64,000 nucleotides of DNA from Sphingomonas koreensis. GTDB taxonomy: Bacteria; Pseudomonadota; Alphaproteobacteria; Sphingomonadales; Sphingomonadaceae. Below are positions 42,861 through 52,160 of the stretch, one piece after another. Each line of letters opens with the position of its first letter. Positions within the stretch are counted from its first letter, which is position 1. Position numbers and translations under genes: made by a program. The notes under the pieces were generated by a model, which did not search any database, was not told the origin of the DNA, and saw nothing but the letters and a program-made list of their open reading frames with translations. Location of the stretch: the NCBI GenBank assembly GCA_006438735.1, contig RCZF01000001.1, forward strand, positions 310,001 to 374,000, in the 5' to 3' direction.

Positions 42861-43715
42861 ATGACGACAGGCGGGACCGGTGTGATGACGGACAATATCG
42901 CAGGGATGAACGGTGGCACGATGGGGGCGAGCGGTAATCGTGTGATCGCCCGACTGCTGATCGTATTCGTGCCGATCGGTGTGCTAATCCAGATTTCTGT
43001 TAACGCGATGTCGCGGATCGCGGATAGCACTGCCACCAGCGCGCCGATGGCGCCTCGCGTTGCCTGGGCGCTCGAATTGACCAGCGGGGCAGCAATCCTG
43101 TTGCTGCTCCCGTTGATTTGGTTCGCCGTCGGCTTGATGCGGCCGGATCGCTTAGGCTGGCCTCTGACGATCGTTGGCCATATGCTGGGCAGTATCGTCT
43201 TTTCGCTGCTCCATGTCGCAGCGATGAGCGCGATGCGGCTGCTGCTGTGGAAAGGGGCCGAGGTGCGGAACCCGTCCTTCTCGATGCTTGTCTACGAATA
43301 TCGGAAGGACGCCTGGACCTACCTGCTGATTGGGTCATTCTTGGCGCTGGCGCGCTGGATGACGGCGGGTAACAGCGCGCCGGTCGCCGAAATTCAGCGT
43401 GCTCCCGCCGTGCTTACCGTACAGGACGGGCGCACGCGCCAGCAGATTCCAATCGACCGGATCGATTACGTCGAAGCTGCGGGCAATTACGTCGAAATCT
43501 TCACACAGGGGCACCGACTGCTGCATCGAACGACACTGACCGCGCTCGCCATCGAACTCGGTGACGGATTTGCCCAGATTCATCGCAGCCGTTTGGTGAA
43601 TCGCAGCGTCGTACGGAACGTAAAAATCAACCAAGCCGGCGATTTTGAAATTGAGGTGGAGTCAGGAGATCGGCTGAAAGGGAGCCGGCGCTTTCGAAAG
43701 ATGCTCGACGCATAG
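42861..43715 (+). CDS. membrane-bound LytTR-type transcriptional regulator
   Basis: 284 residues. Four TM helices are visible between about residues 27 and 170 (VIARLLIVFVPIGVLIQISV, AWALELTSGAAILLLLPLIWFAVGL, LTIVGHMLGSIVFSLLHVAAM, AWTYLLIGSFLALARWM). A C-terminal LytTR DNA-binding domain follows (RIDYVEAAGNYVEIFTQ, GFAQIHRSRLVNRSVV). Thus a membrane input is joined directly to a DNA-binding domain, without receiver or kinase. The exact start is uncertain: in-frame ATGs at 42861, 42885 and 42906 all lack a clear Shine-Dalgarno. It is divergent from the flavoprotein gene. Confidence 0.88.
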   Translation: MTTGGTGVMTDNIAGMNGGTMGASGNRVIARLLIVFVPIGVLIQISVNAMSRIADSTATSAPMAPRVAWALELTSGAAILLLLPLIWFAVGLMRPDRLGWPLTIVGHMLGSIVFSLLHVAAMSAMRLLLWKGAEVRNPSFSMLVYEYRKDAWTYLLIGSFLALARWMTAGNSAPVAEIQRAPAVLTVQDGRTRQQIPIDRIDYVEAAGNYVEIFTQGHRLLHRTTLTALAIELGDGFAQIHRSRLVNRSVVRNVKINQAGDFEIEVESGDRLKGSRRFRKMLDA

Positions 43716-43960
43716 ATAGGCCACCAAGCTGCGTTCCGACGAGCGGGTGCTTCTACCGTCCACCTTCCCAAAACCTGCCCGTCGTAAATCCACCCACGTC
43801 GTGAAGTACCGGGCCGCAAAAGCATGAGAGATCGCCGCGAAGCCGTCGGTCGGCTTTAGTGTGGTGAGCAGCCTGTCGCCAGTTGCCGACATTGCTGACG
43901 TTCACGGCGCCGAAAGCGCTCGTCGAATCCTGCCCTATATTCATCCGCAGCCGACCTGGC

Positions 43961-44476
43961 CTAACTGACTTGGCGGCCTGTATTCACCAACTCATGAAGG
44001 GCCTTATGTGGGGAGACGGGGCCCTTATACAAAGGACTGCATGGCGTCTCGGCGAGCTTCGCAGAAATGGCTAACAGGTCGTCGTCATCGCACTTTTCAT
44101 ACCCGTAGGCGGCCAGCCAAAATTCGGCTTGGCGCAAAAATTCATTGAGGATGCCGACTACGCTGCGATTGGCCGTCTTGGCGTAATTGGCGCTGCTCAT
44201 CCGCCAAACCTCCTGCGCGATGAATTCGGCAGCGATCCCGTGATTCTTTAGAACCCGCGCCAAATGGGCGGGGAAACGCTGGGCCAGCGTAGCGACAGGC
44301 GCCAGCGGCATCAGCACCGGCAACAGAGTGCGTTCGGACACGAGCACCGCGACCTGCGGCCTCCAGAAAAGCGCGGTGGCATACCAGTTGCCCAGCAAAG
44401 TATCGCTTCGGCCGGGCGGCGAAATTTCCGGCTTGATCCGTTCGAGAACCTTCCTGGTGCAATGCATGTAAAACAT
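43961..44476 (-). CDS. DUF6933 domain protein
   Basis: 171 residues from ATG 44476. The family hallmarks are visible: an opening MFYMHCTRKVLERIKPE, a middle LLGNWYATALFW plus VLVSERTLLPVLMPLAPVATL, and the late TANRSVVGILNEFLRQAEFWL. Members are widespread short cytoplasmic proteins with unknown function, often near toxin-antitoxin or mobile regions. Nothing next to it gives a clue. The longer frame to 44527 adds residues without similarity. Confidence 0.75.
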   Translation of the reverse strand: MFYMHCTRKVLERIKPEISPPGRSDTLLGNWYATALFWRPQVAVLVSERTLLPVLMPLAPVATLAQRFPAHLARVLKNHGIAAEFIAQEVWRMSSANYAKTANRSVVGILNEFLRQAEFWLAAYGYEKCDDDDLLAISAKLAETPCSPLYKGPVSPHKALHELVNTGRQVS

Positions 44477-44703
44477 GGCGCCAGGGTAAGAAGCATAGCG
44501 CCACCGGTCCAGATAGGCCCGAACCAATCAGTGAAGCGTCCTTCGCAATGCGGTCCGCCAGCCTGATCACAGCCTTCAGAGATCATTTCCGGCCGGCCCA
44601 ACCGGGACGCCTCATCGCGCCCTTTTTGTGAACACATTGTCATTTGCCGACCGCGATTGCGAGGTGCAGCATCGACTCGCTGACAAACAGGAGGAGTAAC
44701 ACA

Positions 44704-44901
44704 ATGCTTCGATCAATAGCATTCGCGGCTGCCGCGTTGACGATGGCCGCCACGCCAACCTTCGCCGCCACTCACTGCCGCGACGCGCACGGCAAGTTCA
44801 TCAACTGTGCCGACAAGAAGATTGCGAAACCGATCCGCTGCAAGAACACTAGCGGCAAGTTCGCGAAGTGTGGAACGCCAGGCGCCAAGCCAATCAGATA
44901 A
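44704..44901 (+). CDS. small secreted Cys-containing protein with a two-fold repeat
   Basis: 65 residues. A signal peptide (SIAFAAAALTMAATPTFA) follows ATG 44704, which has AGGAGG nine bases upstream. The mature 43 residues contain two similar units, CRDAHGKFINCADKK and CKNTSGKFAKCGTPG, each with two cysteines. This suggests two small disulfide loops in the periplasm. The short form is common in sphingomonads with no known role. Two intrinsic terminators follow within 250 bases. Confidence 0.8.
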   Translation: MLRSIAFAAAALTMAATPTFAATHCRDAHGKFINCADKKIAKPIRCKNTSGKFAKCGTPGAKPIR

Positions 44902-45024
44902 TCTTGCCGTTGAGAGGATTGATTGGGGACGCCGACCGTTCGCCTCTCTGGTGCTTCATTCGCTGTTCATTCGTCTGACCTACGGCAAGCTCGGGACCGG
45001 CGTCGCCGGTTTCCGGACAGCAGG

Positions 45025-45053
45025 AAGGGCGATCAGTAATGGTCGCCCTTTTT
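45025..45053 (+). terminator. Rho-independent terminator 1
   Basis: The stem AAGGGCGA (45025-45032) pairs with TCGCCCTT (45043-45050) across a ten-base loop and runs into TTTTT. It lies 124 bases after the small secreted-protein gene and may end its message or that of an unannotated short RNA. Confidence 0.75.
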
Positions 45054-45123
45054 GCTTGCGTGGCCGAATTCAATGTCGCAGCATCGTCCCCGGCTAGCGA
45101 CGGCCGCACCGACTATCCTACGG

Positions 45124-45151
45124 AAAGGGCGTCTTTCGGGGCGCCCTTTTT
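45124..45151 (+). terminator. Rho-independent terminator 2
   Basis: The stem AAAGGGCG (45124-45131) pairs with CGCCCTTT (45142-45149) across a ten-base loop and ends in TTTTT. Its stem is nearly the same as terminator 1, about 100 bases earlier. The 70 bases between them contain no open frame, so a short non-coding transcript is possible. Confidence 0.75.
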
Positions 45152-45243
45152 CGTGGGCGAGCGGCTCAACAGCTCTACGGTGGCGGAGCGTGGCTAAATG
45201 CTGATGTGGCACCATCCGATCCGTGCGAAATGGAGAAATTCCC

Positions 45244-45696
45244 ATGAGCATTGAGAAGAACATCCAGACCGTGAAAGACTTTCTCGCCGCGATCGGCAGT
45301 GGCGACAAAGAGGCTCTGCTGGCGCTGGTCGCCGAAGATATCGAGTGGATCGTTCCAGGTGAAGCCTGGCCACTGGCCGGAACGCACCGCGGACACGCGG
45401 GGCTGGCGGATTTGCTCGAGACGGCGTCCAAGTCGATAGAAACGTCGACGGAGCCCCGGGAGTTCGTAGCGCAAGGTGACCGGGTTTTCGTCGTCGGCTT
45501 CGCGAGCGGAAGGATCAAAGCCACGAACAAGACGTTCGAGGACGACTGGGTTTTCGCCGTCACGGTTCGAGACGGAAAGCTGACCAACATCCGCGAGTAT
45601 GTCGACACTCAGGCATTGGCGCGGGCCGCCGCGATGTCGAGCGCGGCGAGTGCAGGAGATCGGCCCGACGATGGCAGCCATCTCCGCGCTTCATGA
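45244..45696 (+). CDS. SnoaL/NTF2-like (ketosteroid isomerase-like) protein
   Basis: 150 residues with the cone-shaped NTF2-like pattern: an N-terminal helix (NIQTVKDFLAAIGSGDKEALLALVAEDIEWIVP), the PGEAWPLAGTHRGHAGLADLL loop, and strands VFVVGFASGRIKATNKTFEDDWVFAVTVRDGKLTNIREYVD. GGAG lies eight bases before ATG 45244. Such proteins act as small hydrolases/isomerases or ligand carriers; without a catalytic context the reaction cannot be named. The C-terminal 30 residues are low-complexity. Confidence 0.88.
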   Translation: MSIEKNIQTVKDFLAAIGSGDKEALLALVAEDIEWIVPGEAWPLAGTHRGHAGLADLLETASKSIETSTEPREFVAQGDRVFVVGFASGRIKATNKTFEDDWVFAVTVRDGKLTNIREYVDTQALARAAAMSSAASAGDRPDDGSHLRAS

Positions 45697-45757
45697 CTCC
45701 GCTCGCGGCCTCACCCGCCGCGCGCTCGTCGACTCCTAAACTGCAACGGAGGTCCCC

Positions 45758-46390
45758 ATGTACGACCAATCCACACAAGCCGAGTTGATCCGGTTCGCAC
45801 GCGTCGAAGCGGGCTCCACCGTCATCGACGTCTACCCCGGCGACGGAGACTGGACGCGCCTATTTTCCGAGGCCGTGGGTCCCGAAGGACAAGTGTACAG
45901 CTTCGTGCCGACCGAAATCGCCGATCTCAAGACCGATCAGGTCGCCAACATGCGGACGCTCGCGAAGGAGCCCGGTCGCGGAAACGTCGAAGCCGTCTCG
46001 GCGGACCTCGTCGCGGTAGCGCAGGCCACGCAACCCGCAGATATCCTGTGGATGCACCTGTTCTACCACGATCTTCACACCGCGCTGATCCAGGCCAAAG
46101 GCGCGACCGCGGCCGAATTCAATCGGGTCGTCTACGAGCGGCTTAAGCCCGGCGGGTTCTACGTCATTGTCGATCACGCGGCCGCCGCAGGGTCAGGCAC
46201 GAGCGACACCCAGGCGCTGCATAGGATCGACCCGGCGTCGGTCCGCGACGAGGTCGAGGCGGCTGGCTTCGTGCTGGACGCGGCCAGCACTCTGCTCGCC
46301 AACAAGGACGATCCGCATTCGATCAAGGTGTTCGATCCCTCGATCAAGGGTAAGACCGATCGCTTCGCCTATCGGTTTGTGAAACCATGA
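45758..46390 (+). CDS. class I SAM-dependent methyltransferase
   Basis: 210 residues with Rossmann-type SAM binding. Motif I is degenerate (VIDVYPGDGDWTRLFSEAVG), and VYSFVPTEIADL (motif II), ADILWMHLFYHDLHT (motif IV) and LKPGGFYVIVDHAAAAG (motif V/VI) are visible. GGAGG lies four bases before ATG 45758. It is close to, and on the same strand as, the NTF2-like gene. The methyl acceptor is unknown. Confidence 0.88.
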   Translation: MYDQSTQAELIRFARVEAGSTVIDVYPGDGDWTRLFSEAVGPEGQVYSFVPTEIADLKTDQVANMRTLAKEPGRGNVEAVSADLVAVAQATQPADILWMHLFYHDLHTALIQAKGATAAEFNRVVYERLKPGGFYVIVDHAAAAGSGTSDTQALHRIDPASVRDEVEAAGFVLDAASTLLANKDDPHSIKVFDPSIKGKTDRFAYRFVKP

Positions 46391-46751
46391 CGGGTAATGA
46401 CGCGCTCAAACGAGCATCGCCCTGCATGCCTCGATGCTGACTGAGCGAAGCAAAATCTGAAGTCGGACTAGCCCACCCACAAGAGGTACGAGGGGGTTCA
46501 AATAGGCGGCCTCGCAACCTCATTGTCGCCGGGCGTTGCCCGTTAGCGAGCCCGCGAGGATTCCTTCGCTGATGCGCGGGCTGCGGACGGCCCCACCTAA
46601 GTTGCCGCGACAGGTGTTTGTCTAAACGTCGTCGTTCAGAAACGGCTGTGTGCCGCCAAACTTTGACCCCAAGGCACCCGTTTGCCTGGTAGCAGGCCAA
46701 CTGGCTTTGCCACGGCTTGCGCGAAGTAGCTTGGTCGAAGTCGCTGCAGCG
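46391..46751. other. intergenic gap between convergent genes
   Basis: The methyltransferase (plus) and hybrid kinase (minus) end here. Two hairpin-like repeats are present, CGGGCGTTGCCCG near 46530 and GCCCGCG (46550-46556) with CGCGGGC (46575-46581), but neither has a T-run. I see no gene. Confidence 0.45.
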
Positions 46752-49700
46752 CTAGGAGAGCATAGCCTTGATTTGAGTTGCCAACGCTTCCATCGCAAAC
46801 GGCTTGGTAATCATTTCCATTCCGGGTTCCAGAAATCCTGAGGCAAGCGCTGCGTTCTCGGCATACCCAGTCATAAACAATACTCTCAGATCGGGGCGCA
46901 GCTCACGCGCCGCGTCGGCAACTTGCCGACCGTTCAAGCCGGGGAGGCCGATATCGGTGATGACGAGGTCGATGCGCCTTTTCGACCGCAGTATCTCGAG
47001 CCCGCTCGGCCCATCGTCTGCCTCGATCGCTTGATAACCAAGCTCAGCTAATTCATCCACGATCAGACCGCGCACTACTGTCTCGTCTTCGATGACCAGA
47101 ACTATCTCGCCAGACTCGCTACGGTGGGCATCGGTGATCGCAGGCACCGGCTTCTCTTTCTCGGCAGTTCCGCGATGCCGCGGCAGATAAAGCTTGAAGG
47201 TCGTTCCTTGCCCCGGCTCGCTGTAGATTTTGGCGTAGCCCTCGGACTGCTGGGCGAATCCGTAAATCATCGACAGGCCGAGACCTGTACCCTGGCCGAT
47301 TGGCTTGGTCGTGAAGAAGGGCTCGAACGCCTTGGCGATGGTATTAGCATCCATGCCGACGCCGGTGTCGGTCACGCAAATGCAGACATACTGACCCGGC
47401 GCCACGCCACGCTGGCGCGCGACATAAGCTTTGTCGAGGTGGGCATTGCATGTCTCAATCGTCAGCTTTCCGCCGTCGGGCATGGCGTCTCGCGCGTTGA
47501 TGACGAGATTGAGGAGCGCGCTTTCAAGCTGGTTCGGGTCGCAGCGTGTCATCCACAATCCGCCGGCGAGCACCAGCTCAAGGTTGATCCGCTCACCGAT
47601 CGTCCGCCTTAGCAAATCTTCCATTGACGCGACCAAGGTGTTGGCCCGTGTGGGTTTGGGATCAAGCGGCTGGCGTCTCGAAAAGGCCAGCAAGCGATGG
47701 GTCAGAGCAGCGGCACGATTGGCTGCATTGGAGGCACCGCCGATGAAGCGATCCAGATCGGTGACGCGGCCCTGTGCAACGCGCCGCTGAATAATTTCCA
47801 GGCTCCCCGTGATGCCCTGCAAGAGATTGTTGAAATCATGAGCAATGCCGCCCGTGAGCTGGCCGACGGCTTCCATCTTCTGTGATTGGCGCAGCGCTTC
47901 CTCAGTTTCGGCGAGTTGCGCCGCTGCCTCCACTTCCGCCGTCACGTCGCGTCCAAAAGCGTAGAAGGTGCCGTTCTCCGGAAAGGTCATCCACTGCACG
48001 ATGTGAACCTTGCCGTCTTTCGCGCGCATCCGTGTTTGATAATCGAGAAGCGGCTCGCCCCGCTCCAGCGTGCGCACCCTTTCAGCCCAAAGCTCTTCCT
48101 CCTCGACCATGAATTCGGTGCTGCGCCTGCCAAGCGTCTCCGCCCGTGACCAGCCGAGCACCTGGGTCCAGCGCGGATTGACATCAGTGACCAAACCCCC
48201 TGCGCTCGCGACAAGCTTGATTACAGGGGACAGGTTCCAGATCCGGTCGCGGTCGCGCGCAAGCTGGCGCTCTTCTGTAATATCGCGCGCGACGCCGTGA
48301 ATATGTCCGGCATCGGGGACCGCAGTCCAGGACAGCATCCGATACGCTCCATTGCGCGTTCGGTACCGGTTCTCGAACGCAAGCGTGGGCTCGCCCCTTG
48401 CAAGCTTTTTCACTTCCGCAGTGGTTTGCTCGAGGTCTTCGGGATGAACGAACTCGATAAGCGTGCGCCCCACCATCTCATGCTCAGTCCAGCCGAGCGT
48501 TCGTTCCACCGAAGGATTGACTGCCGTAATGATGCCTTGGTCGGTACACACCAACATCAGATCCTTCGCCATCGTCCACAGGCGATTGCGATCGGCCAGA
48601 CTGTGGGCCTGGTTGAGCTTTTGCTCTTCGATGTCTGTGTTCGTGCCGACCCAACGCAGAATGCGCCCGTTGCTGTCGAGGATCGGCACCGCGCGCACGA
48701 TATGCCACCGATATTCTCCGTCCGACCGCCGAATGCGAAACTCGGTTTCGTAGGTTTCGCCGCTCGACAGCGACGCCGACCATTGTTCGGCGGCGGCAGC
48801 GACGTCGTCAGGATGCACGATCGCGGCCCAACCGTTGCCGATGAGGTCGGCCTCGCTCAGGCCGCTATAGGCGAACACCTGATCGTTGAACCAATCAAGC
48901 TTGCCGTCGGGCGGGGCGGTCCAGATGTGGTTCGGCATCGTCTGCGCGAAAATCTGGAACTGTGCCGATGCCGCATCGATCGCCGCTTGTGCGCTTGTCC
49001 GATCGGTTACATCGACGCCGTCGACGAAGATGCCCGTGGTCTTGCCGTTTGCGTCGGTGACCGGCTGGTAGACGAAGTCCACGTAGCGTACATCGACTGG
49101 CACATCGGATGCGGACTGCATGGCATATCTCATGCCGCTAAGCGCCGCGGGTTTACCGTTTGCGAAAACGCGGTCGAGCAGCTCCAGGAAGCCCTGCGCG
49201 ACAGCGTCGGGCAGCGCCTCTGCTACGGTTTTGCCCACGACATCCCGACCACCGATCAACTCTCGATATTTGGGGTTGGTCATGGTGATACGGTGCTCAG
49301 GTCCTTCCAGCAGCGCCATGAAGCTCGGCGTGTTCTCGGCCATCTGCAGAAGACGACGGCGTTCGTCGTTGAGCGCCGCCGCGGCGAGAACGCGTTCGGT
49401 CGTCTCCAGCACGATCGCGACGACGCCGATCGGGTTGCCGTCGTCGCCAAGCGCTGGCGAATATTCGAGATTTGCCCACAGTTTGCGGGGGTTGCCGTCG
49501 CGTTCGAGCGTGAGTTCCTGATCCGCGAAGCTGAGCGTGCCACCCCCGCGATAAACCTGGTCGAGCACATCGGCATTGAAGTCAGCGACTTCGTGCCAGC
49601 CTTCCAGAACATTTGTACCTAAAAGCCCGGGATGACGACCGCCCGCAAACCCGCGATACGCGTCGTTATAGATCATTACGCCGCGCTCGCCCCAAAGCGT

Positions 49701-49964
49701 GACCATGGGGGTGACCGAGCGTAGGACGAAGCCGATCACGGTCTTCATGGCGCTGGGCCATCCCGAGAGAGGGCCTATCGGCGTTGCCGACCAATCGAAA
49801 GCAGCGATCAGGTCGCCAAGCTCCCCGCCGTCCTTTAAAAACCCCTCATCCGCTATTTTTGCCCTCACCGGTTTGGCACTGCCTTGGTCATTCCATTCTC
49901 GCTCGTTTCCGGGGACACGCGTACCATTGAACTCGCGGCGGCATAACGCCCCCGAACGTAACAT
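46752..49964 (-). CDS. multi-PAS hybrid sensor histidine kinase with C-terminal receiver
   Basis: 1,070 residues, soluble. Roughly five PAS/PAC units fill residues 35 to 680 (for example DWSATPIGPLSGWPSAMKTV, FQIFAQTMPNHIWTAPPDG, MLVCTDQGIITAVNPSVERTLGW). HisKA is at His709 (GGIAHDFNNLLQGI), the ATPase N box is near 820 (LVINARDAMPDGG), and a receiver follows with the phosphoacceptor at Asp1004 (DLVITDIGLPGLNG). GGIAHDFNNLLQ is the standard box of large alphaproteobacterial hybrid kinases. The start is uncertain: ATG 49964 or GTG 49868, near where similarity to PAS begins. A membrane sensor gene lies 112 bases upstream on the same strand. Confidence 0.92.
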   Translation of the reverse strand: MLRSGALCRREFNGTRVPGNEREWNDQGSAKPVRAKIADEGFLKDGGELGDLIAAFDWSATPIGPLSGWPSAMKTVIGFVLRSVTPMVTLWGERGVMIYNDAYRGFAGGRHPGLLGTNVLEGWHEVADFNADVLDQVYRGGGTLSFADQELTLERDGNPRKLWANLEYSPALGDDGNPIGVVAIVLETTERVLAAAALNDERRRLLQMAENTPSFMALLEGPEHRITMTNPKYRELIGGRDVVGKTVAEALPDAVAQGFLELLDRVFANGKPAALSGMRYAMQSASDVPVDVRYVDFVYQPVTDANGKTTGIFVDGVDVTDRTSAQAAIDAASAQFQIFAQTMPNHIWTAPPDGKLDWFNDQVFAYSGLSEADLIGNGWAAIVHPDDVAAAAEQWSASLSSGETYETEFRIRRSDGEYRWHIVRAVPILDSNGRILRWVGTNTDIEEQKLNQAHSLADRNRLWTMAKDLMLVCTDQGIITAVNPSVERTLGWTEHEMVGRTLIEFVHPEDLEQTTAEVKKLARGEPTLAFENRYRTRNGAYRMLSWTAVPDAGHIHGVARDITEERQLARDRDRIWNLSPVIKLVASAGGLVTDVNPRWTQVLGWSRAETLGRRSTEFMVEEEELWAERVRTLERGEPLLDYQTRMRAKDGKVHIVQWMTFPENGTFYAFGRDVTAEVEAAAQLAETEEALRQSQKMEAVGQLTGGIAHDFNNLLQGITGSLEIIQRRVAQGRVTDLDRFIGGASNAANRAAALTHRLLAFSRRQPLDPKPTRANTLVASMEDLLRRTIGERINLELVLAGGLWMTRCDPNQLESALLNLVINARDAMPDGGKLTIETCNAHLDKAYVARQRGVAPGQYVCICVTDTGVGMDANTIAKAFEPFFTTKPIGQGTGLGLSMIYGFAQQSEGYAKIYSEPGQGTTFKLYLPRHRGTAEKEKPVPAITDAHRSESGEIVLVIEDETVVRGLIVDELAELGYQAIEADDGPSGLEILRSKRRIDLVITDIGLPGLNGRQVADAARELRPDLRVLFMTGYAENAALASGFLEPGMEMITKPFAMEALATQIKAMLS

Positions 49965-50076
49965 CGTCGAGAAGAACCAGTTGGCTCCCGACTTAGCGAC
50001 CGGATCTGTTTTTGACGAGCGGCTACTGAACGCTGCCTACGATCGTAGGAGTTTGTCATGCACATGATGATCGGTT

Positions 50077-51882
50077 CTATTGCGCGGGTGGCCTAAGCCT
50101 CCGTCTTGTGGCGGCAACAATGCGGCCTCCAGCAAGGGCTTCTAGTTTCTGCGTGAGTTGCGCGTTCGCTACCTCAAGTTCCTCGACGCGCAAGGCATAA
50201 AGGTCGAGGCCGATGCGATGCACCACCTCGGCCAGTAGCGCCTCTTCATCCGGACGGTACGGATCGCCGGTCGGCTTGGCTCCGAGCAGCGCGAATCCGG
50301 TCACGTCCGCGCGATGCGTCATCGGCAGTGCCAAGTCGCCGCTGGTAAATGCGTCGCGGCACGCGGAGCGATCCGCACGCATCGCGACGAGCGCGGGAAT
50401 GTCCGCGTCAAGCGCGACCGGGTCGGCGCCGCCGCCCCAGACTCGTTCATATCCCGCCGAGGCGGCGCGGTAGAAGGCGACCTCCGCACCGCCGCTAAAG
50501 CGCCGAAGCTCGCTAGTCACTCCGTCCAGCAGTGCGGCGGGTTTGGTAATATAGCTTGCCCGATGCAGGAAGCGGCGGACCTCGGCCTCGTTAGCGTGCC
50601 AACGATGGAAGAACAGCCGTTCCACCGCATGCTCCACCGATCCGTGGATGCGATGAAAAAGCAGAAACAGGCTCAGCGCGACGCCCGCCTCGATCGCCGC
50701 GCTGGCCTCGTGACTTTCGAGCGGAAGCAGCTTTTCGCTGGCCAACTCGACTAGGCCGAATGCCACCAGCGTGACGAACGAGAATGTCGAATAGACGAGG
50801 GTGCGATTGATCGCGAAACCCAGGTCGACCACGCGGTGCCGCAGGATGGCGTAGGCGAACAGCGTCGCCCCAGTGATGGTCGAGAGCAACTGGACGACCA
50901 CGGCCCAGCTTATGTTGTTATAATCGTTGCCGGTCGCCTGAATAATTGGATCGACTATCGGGTGGACGGCAGTGGCGGCAACCGCGACCCACATGAACGC
51001 GTAGCGGGTCCGGCTCGCATTACCGACCTTATGCCATCCGCCGATCAACGCGAACGGCGCCAGAAGCCAGCCGAGGGACCAGACCGACGAGGTAAGCAGC
51101 AGCCCGTTTGATATGCCAAGGAGCGGGGCCGAATCGAGCTCGACCGCTGTACCCCAGACCGTCGCGACGAGCGTGCCGCTCGCGACAGCCGCTAGCAACC
51201 GGCCCAGCCAGCGCGGAGCGCTGCCGGTCATCTCGCGGCGAAACCCGCGCAGTGCCGCTAGCATCAATACCGGGCCGGCCATGTAAAGGACCGCCAGCCC
51301 GACGAAGAACCAAGGAAAAATGGCGTGGTCATTCTGCCAGAAACGCGGATAGCCGCCGGGCACCCCGATGCCGATCAGCGCCGATCCGAGCAAAAAGCTC
51401 CAGCGCCGTCGCCCGGCGCGCGCCAGAATAAGTAGGGCGACGAGGCAAACCGCGGCGCTCGCCAACCCGTCGATGATCCAGGTAAGAGCGAAAAATGACC
51501 GCGGCGCGGTGACCAGCGAGATGTGACGCTCGCTGCCGCCCGTAGGTCGGACGGTCATACCGACCGCCTCGCCGGGCGGTAATGTGCGACGACGCTCCCA
51601 AAAGTGATCAAGTCGCACGCGATCGCCGGGGACGATCCCCGCGCCCGCCGCCGGCATGTTCGGCTTGACCGACGACACGGCGCAAAAGCGCTCCGCGTCG
51701 CAATCGGCGAGCGGGCCCATACCCGTTGCGCCTCGTGGTGCAGACCAGCCCGATCCCATGTATGCGACGCCCAATGACTGCGCGGTCATCGCTACGGCGA
51801 CGACCAGGCTGAGCGACCAGAGCCAGCGCGGGACGCGATCTTGGGCCGCAGTATCGATCAATGGCTCGCTCAGTCCGTCCAT
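50077..51882 (-). CDS. ComP-like membrane sensor with PDZ-like and GAF-like parts, lacking a kinase core
   Basis: 601 residues from ATG 51882. An N-terminal TM helix (WLWSLSLVVAVAMTAQSLGVAYM) is followed by a periplasmic PDZ-like segment (AAGAGIVPGDRVRLDHFW). Then come about seven further TM helices (ALTWIIDGLASAAVCLVALLIL, FPWFFVGLAVLYMAGPVLML and others). INRTLVYSTFSFVTLVAFGLVELASEKLL leads into a GAF-like cytoplasmic domain and a short coiled coil. This layout recalls the sensory half of Bacillus ComP and related kinases, but the HisKA and ATPase domains are absent. The next gene downstream is a hybrid kinase, a possible partner. An earlier in-frame start lies in a poor context. Confidence 0.75.
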   Translation of the reverse strand: MDGLSEPLIDTAAQDRVPRWLWSLSLVVAVAMTAQSLGVAYMGSGWSAPRGATGMGPLADCDAERFCAVSSVKPNMPAAGAGIVPGDRVRLDHFWERRRTLPPGEAVGMTVRPTGGSERHISLVTAPRSFFALTWIIDGLASAAVCLVALLILARAGRRRWSFLLGSALIGIGVPGGYPRFWQNDHAIFPWFFVGLAVLYMAGPVLMLAALRGFRREMTGSAPRWLGRLLAAVASGTLVATVWGTAVELDSAPLLGISNGLLLTSSVWSLGWLLAPFALIGGWHKVGNASRTRYAFMWVAVAATAVHPIVDPIIQATGNDYNNISWAVVVQLLSTITGATLFAYAILRHRVVDLGFAINRTLVYSTFSFVTLVAFGLVELASEKLLPLESHEASAAIEAGVALSLFLLFHRIHGSVEHAVERLFFHRWHANEAEVRRFLHRASYITKPAALLDGVTSELRRFSGGAEVAFYRAASAGYERVWGGGADPVALDADIPALVAMRADRSACRDAFTSGDLALPMTHRADVTGFALLGAKPTGDPYRPDEEALLAEVVHRIGLDLYALRVEELEVANAQLTQKLEALAGGRIVAATRRRLRPPAQ

Positions 51883-52160
51883 GTGCCCCCCAGGAAACCG
51901 TCCGCGGCCGCTGCTATAATAAATATGGCGTCGAGAAACTACGGACCCGTCGCCGCGGCGACCCCAATGCGCCCCAGTTTCGGTCATTCAGCTCGGTCGG
52001 CGCCAATCCGAACAGCAGTCATTCCTTTAGACTGGCGGTTAACGCCGGCGAATGGTCTAAAGCGACAGTGGCGAGAAAGACCGATCGTCTTTGCGGCCCA
52101 TCTGTATCGAGGCGAAAACGTTGACGCGTGTCATTTGACAATCTGCTTCGGAGTTTACTT

